Assembly: GCA_964017195.1 (NCBI GenBank)
Contig: OZ024888.1
Span: 10,983,701 to 11,047,700, forward strand
Reading direction: 5' to 3'
Length of the DNA: 64,000 nt
DNA from: Siderastrea radians
Taxonomy: Eukaryota; Cnidaria; Anthozoa; Scleractinia; Rhizangiidae
The notes beneath the pieces are model-generated. The model worked only from the letters and a program-made list of their open reading frames with translations. It was not told the DNA's origin and searched no databases. Position 1 is the stretch's first letter. The number at the start of each line of letters is the position of its first letter. The translations under genes were made by a program, and so were the position numbers. Below are positions 36,241 through 47,367 of this stretch, one piece after another.

Positions 36241-36353
36241 AACAATTATCCTGCTCAATCTTGCGGAATATCCCCTGATTTAGCCAACTCGGCCTACGGC
36301 CTCGTCGGCTAAGTATCAGGTGATATTCCGCGCGATTTCGCAGGATAATTGTT
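36241..36353. repeat. Foldback hairpin H4 with conserved apex
   Basis: Starts AACAATTATCCTGCTC and ends GCAGGATAATTGTT. Apex: CCAAC, then TC, GGCC, loop TAC, GGCC, TC, GTCGG. This is a perfect four-base stem with a 3-base loop above a TC-facing-TC mismatch. Outer arms are related to H1. Flanks AATAAAACAATT and AATTGTTAAT as in H1. It lies in intron 4 of the PAN/fibrinogen-like gene, about 190 bases before its last exon. Confidence 0.72.
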
Positions 36354-37239
36354 AATTATTCTACACATGCTTCCTTTATTTTGCCCTAAAATACCCTTAA
36401 ATTTAAGACAATATATATTAAGGATTAATTCTCTCCGTTAGCATCCCCTCTTTTTTAAGCTATTTACTTTCCAATTAGCTAATTTTATCAACTCTGCAGA
36501 CCGTCAGAACAAGCTGAACTAGTCCCCTGTTTGATCTTTCAGCTGAAGGAATGAAGAAAAGCACAGCTGTTAAATCTTGCAAGCATTTAAAGCTGATCAT
36601 GCCCAGTCTCCCGTCCTGTGTTTATTGGATAGAACCTGACGAAGGCGACGGTAAAAATGCTTTCCAGGCCTACTGCGATAAGGAGATGGACGGTGGAGGC
36701 TGGACCCTAGTATACAGCTACACATTCACAGACAACGAACATTTCGAGGACGAAACCAACGCAGTAACGCCAGTGAAGACCAAACTGGCCTAATAAAGAA
36801 GGCATCGTTCCTTTGCCCACAACAACTCCCTTGAATGAAACACATCATGAAGCCATGAGCTTTAACCTGTGGCGACTGGTGGGAAGCGAGGTGTTGATCA
36901 AGTCCAAAATCAACAACTGGATTTCTTGCCTGCCCATTGATGGAAGCCTGGTCGAGTGGCAGCCTGGTTCAGTTACTGTCGAATCATCAAGCACGTGACT
37001 GTCATATGCCCTGATGTTGTGCCAATCACTATCAAGCCAGGGAAATGTGGCGTGAGGTTCAGGGCAGGCACCGAATGGGGGACAAACTAGTACTTCTTAA
37101 ACGTTTGTGAGGACTTTAATAAACCTTTCCACGATCCATGTGGCACCACCACTTACAATCACGTCAAAGGTGTACAAAAACCACATGGGAATGTCTTCGT
37201 TCGGCGATCCAAAGTAACAACAGTTGTATTATAAAGTGT

Positions 37240-40200
37240 ATAATGTATTCATCACAGGATATCGTAGTTTGCAACAATTTGATTATTATTATTGATTAGC
37301 TCCCTGCTCAAGGCATTAAGATAGCCCCTGGATATAGGCAAACGTGAACTTTTCTTGGTTACCTTCTAAAGGGCTGTCACCACTTATCCTGCGAGTGGAG
37401 AAGCCAGGTGAAAAGAAAAAAAAGAAAACAAACAAACAAACAAAGAAAAAAACAAACACTCTTCTGTCAACAGAAATGCTTGTTTCGGTATCTTAATAAC
37501 ACACACATCTCTTGTTCCAGGAAGTCTGTGGATAAGAAAAGAATTACTCTTCTCAATCTTGTGGTAAAAATGCACTGGGCGCCGTATGGGCTGTGAACTC
37601 ACGTAAGACTCCAATTCGTGGAGAAAAATTATTACATACATCAGCACTTCATTATTCAGAAAGACAGAGTTTTCTAGAAAAATTAAAAGGTGTTCTTTGT
37701 TCAGGGTCCCAGGGTGGGGGAGGGGGGAGGTCATTGGCGCCCTAGAGCCCAGAAATTTTTGCCGTGGACCCCGGAGCCCAAAGCCTTTTTCTACTTAGAG
37801 CCCAGACAAATATGATAATTCTTGCTAAATGGAGCCCTGAAGTACAGCCATGGAAACCCAAGAGCCCTAGTTTTTCTGTCTTGGAGCCCTGGAGCCCTAC
37901 ATTTTTTAGCCTGGAGACCTGGAGCCCTAAACCCCTTTGGGACCCTGTTTGTTACTCTTGTCTTCCTTCATTTCTTCCGGGCAATTGGCATTTTTCCCTG
38001 TGATTAAGTACGTACTCCGCGCTCTGTTGACTAGGAGTTTATAGGCAAACTAACGCTGTGGAAAACGAATTGTCATCAGAAAATTCGAAGAACAAGTACA
38101 GAAGAAATTGTTATGTGTATCTAAGTAGAAGTGTTGCTTCTTGTTGTGCTTGACATACAATTTTGGCCAAACGTCTACAAACGTGCATGGAAAATGCTGC
38201 CGTTTAAAAAGACAGTTCTTGAATGAACCCATTTTGATTCACACAGTTGGGGCGGGCGGGGGGCCCTCGCTGATTTTAAACGATTTAGTTTAAATGTCAT
38301 TGATCATGAAATTTGATGTCTACACGCTTTGATGGGCAGTAAATCTCTCAAAAGTTTGAACTTCACTGTATGAAATAAAAAAAATAACTTTATTTTGCGA
38401 ACTTTTACATTTTAAGATTATTTGAGTTTTCTTGTTGCTTTTATTAGTTTATGGCCAATTTTAATGGTTTTCGAAGGTTGTGGAAATTCGGCAAGTAATT
38501 CAAGATGGCGGTTCTAAGATGGCCGCCATTTCTGGAAATTATGACGTAATCCATGTCACGTGACGTCATCATCTCGTTTCGCAGACCTTAAAGGAAAAGT
38601 TTCGTTGTCAAAGCTTTTATTCGTTTGGAGATATGGGGAGGCTGTAGAATGTGCCCATCCCCCCCCCCCCCTAAAGCCAGGAAGCCCAAGCTGAATGGGG
38701 TTAATCGACAAATAATTATACGTCCTTTCTAATAAAATCGTTCCCTTTGTATATAGTACTGCAATTACTATTCACCTTACATCGGGATAGCCGAAAACCG
38801 TAGACATCCAAAATTTTCTTGTCCGTATTATTAGGCTTGGTTCCTTATAGAAGTAAAGGGCTTGGTCTAGTGAAAATACATTTACGGACAGCCTTTATCT
38901 AATATTGTTCAGTGTAATCCATTTAATATACAGCCGAGTTACACACTACATGGCTTTGTGTATTTAATATGTAAGAAAAGTAATTGCAAATTTTAAAAAA
39001 TAGGTAAGGTCTTAATTGCTCTAAATAAAATAAAAAGTTGTCACGTATGTGACATTTCTTTGCTTACAGTTAGTTGACTTGTGTTTACAATATTATTCAC
39101 ATGGTGTTTCTTCTCTTTAATGAACGACCTTATCCATATTTTTGGTAAGCACTTTCCTAAAGGATTTTTTTCCAACAAAAAGTATTAGCCAAAAAAAAAG
39201 AAACGTTTTTTAATGTAATGAGGAAAAGACTGCTTAACAGGTTTAAATTAAATGGCTACTCATACTGGAAAATCTGGACCATTTACAGACGTAATGAAAT
39301 GTCTGTAAATCCTAAATTTACAGACACTTTCTTGCGTCATTAAATTTTAAATTGCGTTGTTAAACTTTTCAGGTATAAAACACTAGTTAATCAGCAGATA
39401 ATTAACACCAGTCGTAGATGTGATATCGACCAGACAAACTTTAAGGTCTTTTACGTTTTTGCCTTGAAATACACTCCAGACAGGAAGGTCAAAATAGCAG
39501 AAGCATTTAATATTAAGTAAGTTTATGTACTCCATCTTACAATCAATCACTTTGCATTTTGCCTTTTAAATTAAATTAGAAAAAAAAAGATATAATCAAA
39601 ACGACTTTTGAATGCAAAGTGAGATCACATCCTTTCTTATTTACTTCTAAGGGCACACAATGAACAGGAAAGTGCGCTCGTGAAAATAAATTGTCCCAGG
39701 TAATAAAATGCTATTTTTATATAGGAAAGTTTTGGCAGCAAATAGTGGGATGTAAGAATGGCAAATGTGGCTTCACTATCTTTAGCAAGTTGAGTTGACT
39801 TGCTTTGATAAAAAAAAAAAAAATTAAAATACTAACGGATCACACCAACGTCTCAGACTTAAATGGCAGTAAGTTCATTTCCTGTCTGTAAAACTTCTAC
39901 GTGAGTTTTTGTGAGCTGTTGTACTGAGACTCGCCTTAATCAACTCACAAACTTTGGCTGTTGATTATAGTTATTTGACAAGCTGTCCATTAAGTCATCG
40001 CTCGTTTTAAAAACTTTCTAGATTAAAGAACCTTAAATGTGATCCCTTTATGTAAAAACAGAAATTTCTTTAGCATGGCCAAGGTTAAACTATTTGTAGC
40101 AAAACGTCATGAAATGAAAATGGTCGGTTGTCGTTAATTTTTCAATAAACGAAGGGAGTGCATGCATTATTCAAGGTTATCAGAATAAACAGGTCTATAG

Positions 40201-40906
40201 TGAAGAGCTGTCAGCCTTTTGTGCACTGCTTCATTTCCATGCAATTGCAACCAACGTTCTATGAAAAGAATCCACACTGAATCTACTTTGGCCGACTTCT
40301 TTAGTTCATTTTGCGGGCAGCACAACAATCGGATTGTTTTTGTAAATAGCAAATTGATCATTAGAAGGTTCACGAATTACCCGAATGAAGTTACACTTTT
40401 GGCATGATGTCACGGTTTTCTTTAAGCAGCCTCTTTAGCAGGTTGGCATGTTGCTCGAAGTCGTCAGTATAGCGTTGATATTTTGACGTGCACGTTTGTA
40501 GAGTCTGAGGACTTATTTGGGGTTTTCAGTTGGGTTGGCCATTTGTGAGCTTGTATTTAATACGTACACTCTATCAGTTGCTATTTTGGCCAAATCTAGT
40601 TCAATTTATCCGGCCCCATAAGCTACATCGATCATTTTTATGCAAATTTCAGTCAGCTAAACTGTACTCAATTCCAATATAATATCGTCTAAAGGACATA
40701 AAAGTAAATAGTCCAATTATGAGAAAAAAGTGATGGTTTAGTAAGGATAAGAGAGCAATCTAAATTTGGTTGTCGTCTTCGAATTCAGATCCTTTTCCTT
40801 AATGCTATGTCAAGAACAAGAGCCTTAAACCTATTTATGTTCTCTACCTCTAGCTAACCTATCGCTATCTCTCTTCTCTCGTCTATGTAGCACACAGACG
40901 TGAATC
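37240..40906. other. No gene; simple repeats and a GGAGCCC-rich patch
   Basis: 37734-37935 carries at least ten copies of GAGCCC, mostly as GGAGCCCT or GAGCCCAG, spaced irregularly by 6-40 bases. 37425-37455 is rich in AAAC/AAAG. At 38505-38530 ATGGCGG and ATGGCCGCCAT form a small palindrome. A poly-C tract lies near 38660. No open frame here is recognisable; the rest is AT-rich. Confidence 0.45.
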
Positions 40907-42043
40907 GTGGTTTTTCAGTTAGATTCCACCAGCTACCATAATCATTACAAAACATTTTGGGCAAATTATGATTTGACCGGGGGTTTTGGTGACAGACACC
41001 TAAAATCTAAATTTAAGTTAACTCTACCCATCTTTCATTTCGCTAAAATCATTGTCCACTCAATACTGGTCGCATCAGCAGTGGTTGGGAATATTTTGGT
41101 CTGCCTTGTTATTCTAATGACCAATACCTTTAGAACCCCTGTGTACTACCTTATGATGAACCTGGCCATTGCAGACTTGATGATCGTGATATCATTTACC
41201 CCAAGACATATCCTCGAAGGACTGTATCATCATCCCAGTGGAACGGTAGGAGCCATATTGTGTAAGACAATCACGTCGGATACATTCACTTGGGTTGGGG
41301 CCGTGGCGTCATCGATAACTTTGGTGGTGATAGCATACGAGCGATTCGCTGCTATCACCGCTCCGCTGGAAAACCGATTCAGTTTCAGCATCAAGAAATC
41401 GAAGATTGCAGTTGCAATTTGCTGGACCGTTGCGATGATTTTCAACATCCCATTGTTTTACGTACGGAACCTTAACCGTGAACGTGGATTCCGTGAGAGC
41501 CACTGGCCCAGCGTCGCATTTGCTTTGGGTTACAATGTGACTTGGCTTGCACTTGTTGGCGTTCTTTCATCGTGTTTGATGGTATTCTTCTACGTAAAGG
41601 TGATAGTGAAGTTACGGCAAGAAGTTGTACCCAGACGACATGCATCGATGGCCGTGATAAAAGCTAGAAAGAACGTCACAAAGATGCTGATGACAGTAAC
41701 TGTATTATACGGGATCTGTTGGATTCCCAACTTGATTCTTTACGTTGTGTGGTACTTCGTTTTGGATGCACATGTGATGTACACTATAAATAAGGTTTTT
41801 CTGATCTTAATATTAGTAAATTCGTGCATCAATCCTATTGTTTATGCTGCGTAAAACAGACTGTTTAGAAGACGTATGGCTGATATTCAATGCAAATGCA
41901 AGAAACGGCACCTGAATCAAAATCATATGTCTACGATTTTCCAGACATCGGGAGGTAGCTTCAAGACCTCTACTATACAACTGGTGCGATTTACCAGTCG
42001 AAAGGGCCACGCAAGAGAACTAGAGTTTTGCAATTTAGAATAG
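40907..42043 (+). pseudogene. Class A (rhodopsin-like) GPCR, copy 1, premature stop after TM7
   Basis: A 315-codon frame with the class A signposts in order: GNILVCLVIL (TM1), LAIADLM (TM2), Cys before TM3 (LCKTITSD), YERFAAI in place of DRY, CWTVAMIFNIP (TM4), CWIPNLILY (CWxP, TM6) and NSCINPIVYA (NPxxY, TM7). The TM5 proline is not obvious. TAA at 41852-41854 follows directly, where copy 2 has CAA. In the same frame the expected tail continues (NRLFRRRMADI, CKCKKR, STIFQTSG) to a TAG at 42041. No ATG lies upstream in frame near the start. The upstream segment opens with TTTTTCAG at 40909-40916, so the coding start may be in an earlier exon or lost. The ligand cannot be told from sequence. 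The loss of the tail makes this a likely pseudogene, although all seven membrane segments survive. Confidence 0.78.
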
Positions 42044-42668
42044 ATCATACCCAAAGATAATTTTGAGAATTTTTCACCTAAAAGTGGCAGAGAATGTAAT
42101 AACATGCCGATCTGCGTCAAACGAGTGATACAGGAATGTAATGGCATTTCGCAGCTTGGCGGTCAGTGAGTCCAAAGAATCTCTTGGTGACTTTTCACTG
42201 AAATATTTAAAACAGAAAGCGAAAAAATTCCCCTTACACTCAACATATTGATGGGCATTGTGTGTGGAAGGATTTGATGCAAGGAAAAGAATATTCTTTT
42301 GGCCTATTTTTGATATCATGGAAAAATCACGACATCCCAAATGACAGATGTTTAGAACTTACGACGGAAATGTCGGACTTTCTTACCCACCGTCCGCCCC
42401 AATTTTGGTAGCACATTTTCAGCCCTGTTTGGTTAAGCCATGGTTTGGTGTTTTGGCGAGATTCAGTCGAGTCAAAATACCCAGGGATGGCGAGACAAAC
42501 GTGTCTAATATGTCGTCGAAGTGTACCAAGATGGCATTTTTAATATTCTTAAACAAAAGTTAAAATGATAAGCGAAAAAATTATTACTTAAAGTCCTTCC
42601 ATTAAAATTATGGGGTACCCTTGTTAAAATGTGGGCATTGTTTCTAGTTCGTTGCAAACAGGTCATGA

Positions 42669-42842
42669 AAAAAACAAAAACAAAAACAAAAACAAAAACC
42701 CTAATGACCAGTGTTCTTGTAAATGGACAAAGCCCAAGTTTTAACACTGGCTTATCAACAGCCATGTTAATTTCGCCAAAAAATAAATAAATAAATATAA
42801 TAAACAAATAAATAAACAAATAAATAAATAAACAAATAAATA
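42669..42842. repeat. Low-complexity (AAAAAC)n and (AAAT/AAAC)n
   Basis: CAAAAA repeats at about 42670-42700, then alternating AAATAAAT/AAACAAAT at 42778-42842. The minus-strand frame across it is an artefact of the repeat. Confidence 0.85.
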
Positions 42843-42849
42843 ATTTCAA

Positions 42850-43844
42850 GTCGTTCAGAAGCTCCTCTAGCTCTCCAAGAAAGCTGTTAAGTTAAGAATT
42901 ATCAGTGAGCATCTTATGCAAAACTACCATAGGTGAAGTTGAGGTTGACAGCTATCGACTCCCTTTCGCTCCAATTGTAAGCAAAATTTAAGTTGTTTTG
43001 AACAAGAATGGCGACCAGTAAAAAAACAAAAACAAACCCTAGACAGTAAAGTTTAATTCGTTGAATGAATTTTCCCTCAAAATAACCGTCAACCGTCGAT
43101 AGCAGATGTAGAGCAATCGCTATAAAGAACTAATATGTCCAAACAACCGTTGCAACCGTGGTTATCAAAACATCATGATTAAGCAACATGTGACAATGAC
43201 AGCACGTAAAGATAACTCGCAGTAGGAAACTTGGATGTCCACGCGTCGCCGAGATATTACTAGGTAGAAAACTGGAATTCTTCTCTTTTAATTTTAGAGC
43301 GCGCAGGTGTTGAACGGTTTTCTTAAATTTGCATCGGCGTCCTATATTTCATTTCAGTTGAGATCGGTTCAACTAACATGCAATTTTCCATAAATTGTAA
43401 GTAACAAGTATCTGAGTTCGCTCGGTCCAAGCTTTAAAGTACTTGCTAGTCGTAATATACGTTTTATAAACGAATTCTTGTGTTGTTTGGTCATTTTATT
43501 GAAGCTGCACTTAATTAAAAAATCGGAGGAGGAGAAAATAAATCCTTTAGCAGGTCCTTCAGCCAAGTCCAGGGATTTATATTTCATCAAACTCCGGGGG
43601 CCTTGGTCTAGTGTTCAGGGTTTTAAACGACATGAACCTGAACAAATTAGCCTTCCCTGAATGCTTTGTAAACTCCCGAATTATTAACAAGATTGAGAAG
43701 TATTTTTAAAAACATCAGCAGTTTCCCTTTTATCAAATAATTGTTTTTTTATTGTTTTTTTTTTCTGTGTTGCTTTGATATATACCGCAGTTCGAGTAAA
43801 CTGAATTCTAGTGTCGTCTATCCTTGACTGTCATTCGAAGGGTT
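42850..43844. other. No gene recognised
   Basis: Short frames at 43369-43590 (minus) and 43478-43660 (plus) overlap and resemble nothing I know. AT-rich spacer between the first GPCR and the duplicated block at 43845. Confidence 0.35.
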
Positions 43845-46560
43845 ATACGAGACTTGACATCTGGTAAGCCCAAGACTAAATAATACTTGTAAGCATTATG
43901 AAAATTACTTCAAGGTTTATATATTTAAGAGTGGTCTTTTTTTAAATATAAATTAGCGATTTGCAATTTTCTTTTCCTTCAAGCTCAGAACATAATATTT
44001 CTTTTCTTTTGTCTATTACTTAAAGGTGTGATTGAGTCTTGAACACTTATGTTTGCTTCAGTATGCTAGAAAAATTGGCAGAAAAATAAGTAATTTTTCA
44101 GTCATCATTTTTCGGAAATATTGATCTCGGAAATGGTTAATGTTTCAAAGCAACTGAATGTTAAAGTCAAATAAAGCAAATTCTGTCGATAACTAGGTTC
44201 TACGAAGAATAAAAGGAATGCAATAGGCTTTTGCAAGTGCAATGAACTCCCGTTAATTCCTAGCCTCGGTTTCGAAACGGTAATTTGGGGCCTGAGGAAG
44301 CGAAGATTGAAAGGGTGATCACAAAAGGCAATGTTTAAAAGAGGCTATTTCGTTAGGATTTTTACGTTTTTGGATCAAAGTTGAAATTAAAGCTGAACAC
44401 ATCTTCTCATACAAAAACGCTGCTTGACCAAGCGGAAGGTATTAAGTGGTTTTCTTGGAGGGAGAACAAACCATAACGTTTTTGTCGATTTCTTAAGAAA
44501 AACGTGGGAAGAACTTGCAAAAAAAATGCCTCAATGTTTTCAAGTTGCGATCCATTATTATCCTGGCCAACCGCAGCAATAGACGAATATTCATAGATTC
44601 ATAAAACTGGCAGAGTAATTTTAAGCAAAGCGGGGCCGTTATTTTTGGCTATTTTAAGCTTTAAAGATAATGCTAAGATAGGTGTCAGTACCCCTTTTTA
44701 AGAGGAAACATATATTAGAATCTAGAGAGGTTTTTATTGTGCAACTGTGAAATTTCCTGAGAGCTGGAGTTGTTTTTGATATTTCGAACAACCTAACCTG
44801 GACACAACATTGAAGATAGCATTGCCTAAAGGCCAAATTGATATTAACGAACCACCCTCTAAAATGCGAGCACCTATAACAAAAACGCCATGGGCCATTT
44901 GTGAGTTGCCCTGAGCTTCTAAGATGTTAATTACACATTCAACACAGGCAGACCAAGCTCACGTCTCGAGAAAGCAATTAATTAACCACTTATCAATTAT
45001 ACAAGTGCCGTGTGAATCAGAACGAAAACGGTGTTGGGTTAAACGGCGGCCTTTGAGAATTTGAACTCTTATAAGACTACGGGTGGCGAGTAAAATGTCA
45101 TAGATTTCAAGCGTTAAATAAAGCAAAATTTCAACGTACGTCCAATAAATCGAACAAGTTTACCTCTTGTCTGTTCTGTGGGAAGACTGTGTTATTTCGC
45201 CTTTTTGTACTACTCTCGTCGTGATGAATGATTAATTAAGCGCTTTCTCGAAACGTGTGCTTGGGCTGCCTGTGAATTCCCGCCTTAATTAATAAGGCTT
45301 ATTTTCATAAGAAAGGTTAATGGCTTAACAAACGAGAAAATGAAGTGCCTCTCCCTTAAAAAAATCTGTGGCCTCTGTTCAAGTATTTTTGAAAACATTC
45401 AGAAGCCAAAAAGAGAATTGATCTACAATAAGCAGTTTTACTGTCCGGTATCAAATAATTACTTTTCGTGTATCACTTTCTTGGTGTTAGGCCGATTTAA
45501 GAGGGGACAACTTTGCTGTATGCAACATGCTGTCTAATAGCCTGCGACGCTTGTTACTTCGGGCAAATCCAATCTACGAAAGCTGCAACTTGTTCACGAT
45601 TGTAATGCGCACCAAATAAAAAATGTCACATGATTAATTTTAAAACATGTTTTTTAATCTTGTACCAGAGGCACATCATAAATGATGTGCCCCTGAGTTG
45701 TTTAAGAATTTTTCATTGACGCGAGCAACGCGAGCTACAAATGTCGCATGCATCAGCCATAAGCTACAGTCGCACCGTCTAAATCGGCCCTTACGTAAAC
45801 ATAGATCTGCGCTTATTGCTTTGATGTACATCACCGTGCAAAGAAATTTAAAAATGATTTTTGTGGACTAAAGAAAAAACTTCCCAAGCAAACAGTTCTG
45901 CGTCCCATTGTCATATAAAAGCTCTTACGAGCTGACAACTGGTGAGCAAAACTGAATAATGTTTGTTAGAATTAGATATAGTACCGGTCAGGGTACATTA
46001 AGAGCAGAGATATAGTCGTTTTTTACACACGTTTTCGATTAATTATCCTTTATTTATTTTCCTTCTTCTCTTTTAAGCATAGAACATCCTATTTTCATAC
46101 TATTTTACTTCAGTATGCTACAAAAACTATAGCATATTGGTATTGATCTCAGAAATGGTTAGTCTTTCAAAGCGACTGCCTGTTAAAGTCGCGTAAAGCA
46201 AGTTTTGGTGACATTATAAATAGATCCGAGAGAGAGTTATTGTTTTTCACAAGTGCAATGAATTCCCGTTATTTCCACTACTTCCAAACTGTAATTTGGG
46301 GTCTGAGTCAGCAAGAGGTGGAAAAGATCACAAAAGGGCAATTACGAGAAAACATTTACAAGAATCTATAAAGATTTAACTGTGCAATTAAAAAGTCCTT
46401 AGGGGCTAGAGATATTTGCGACAAATCGAACAACTTAAAATTGATCTTAATGTAGACAACATTGAAGATAGCTTTGCGTTAAGGTAAAATTTACATGAAC
46501 TGAGAACTCCTAAAATGCGAGCACCTGTAGCAAAAACGCCATGGGCCTTGCGAACCCTTT
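43845..46560 (+). repeat. Duplicated GPCR upstream block (two diverged copies)
   Basis: About 43845-44910 and 45930-46560 align in the same order. Shared pieces: CTTACGAGCTGACAACTGGT versus ATACGAGACTTGACATCTGG, both ending in a plausible donor (CTG then GTAAGC or GTGAGC); CTTCAGTATGCTA; ATTGATCTC; GAAATGGTTA; CAAGTGCAATGAA; GTAATTTGGGG; AACATTGAAGATAGC; AAAATGCGAGCACCT; AAAAACGCCATGGGCC. The second copy lies upstream of GPCR copy 2, so the conserved donor may end a 5' non-coding exon. The first copy has no receptor between it and the second, implying a lost repeat unit. No other gene is seen here. Confidence 0.55.
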
Positions 46561-47367
46561 CATAACATGTTAATTTTACGCGCAACTGATGAAGTTAATT
46601 TTCATAAGAAAGGTACGGCCAATGTAACTGAGAAATGCCATTCCTCTGAGTAACAAAAAAGACTCAATGTTATCATTTTAACAAGTTGAACATTAAGCAC
46701 GTCCACTGTTTTAGGTACGGAAAGCAGAATTAGGTACTTAAGTTTGGCCTCTGTTTAAGGAGCACTCAGGTTTGACACCTGGAGACTATCCCAGAAATCT
46801 TCGGTAAAGATATTGCCAGCATGCTCCTACTAAACTGTCACGTCTGGAACTTTCATTATCTTTGCAAACAAATAAGAATAAACATGTCCTCATTATTCTG
46901 GTGAAAGCATACAGGCTCACACGTGGTAGGACTTTTAAAAGATCGCGAGAAGCACTTTAGCTCTCTTGGGTGTTCCAAAAATAACGAGAAAGAACTAATT
47001 TCCAGTTAATTGACTCCATCAAACGCTTTGTTTAAGATTTTTCCTTAAAGACAATATTTTTAAATGCAAACATATTAAAAAAGGTCCTTTCTGAGCATAC
47101 CATGATAATCGTACACATTTGTTGTGACGAATATACCAATTGGGCTTCTCCCGATATATTAGAAATCAATTTGACATAAGGCTTAGAGAACATACACCGT
47201 AAAGTAAGGGGATTGAATAGAATTTCTACCAGTGTTTCTGTCCTCTAGGCCTCGCTTTTAAACCAAATTTAATTGTTTTCTTCATAAGACATAGTTACTC
47301 AATGTATTTATTCTCTTGCTATGTTTTGAATCTTGCTAGGCAAGTTTAGGCAAGGAAAACAGAAGTC

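Larger units (their letters stand above)
30281..37234 (+). pseudogene. Secreted PAN/Apple, Cys-rich and fibrinogen-like protein, five exons, broken
   Basis: Exon 1 (30281-30357) encodes a signal peptide, starting MTSLAPYGFLLFTTVLQFLP, and ends before GTAAGA. Exon 2 (30520-30599) is CVDGCCVMEGC... Exon 3 (34396-34691) is a PAN/Apple-like module: HLIEKFSVVDEEHCRMKCY, then SCFSYNYGPS and VCRCELNNA. Exon 4 (35282-35393) is Cys-rich (CGDTVCPSYAVCICDS). Exon 5 (36543-37234) is a fibrinogen-C-like domain: YWIEPDEGDGKNAFQAYC, GGGWTLVYSYTFT, TTTPLNETHHEAMSFNLW, INNWISC, HDPCGTTTYNHVKG. Codon phases agree across junctions 1-2, 2-3 and 4-5. Exon 3 runs into TAA at 34689 before any usable donor. Exon 5 has frame changes near 36785 and 36980 and a TAG at 37088. 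Such secreted proteins are frequent in coral genomes, often as adhesion or matrix proteins; this copy is probably dead. Confidence 0.75.
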
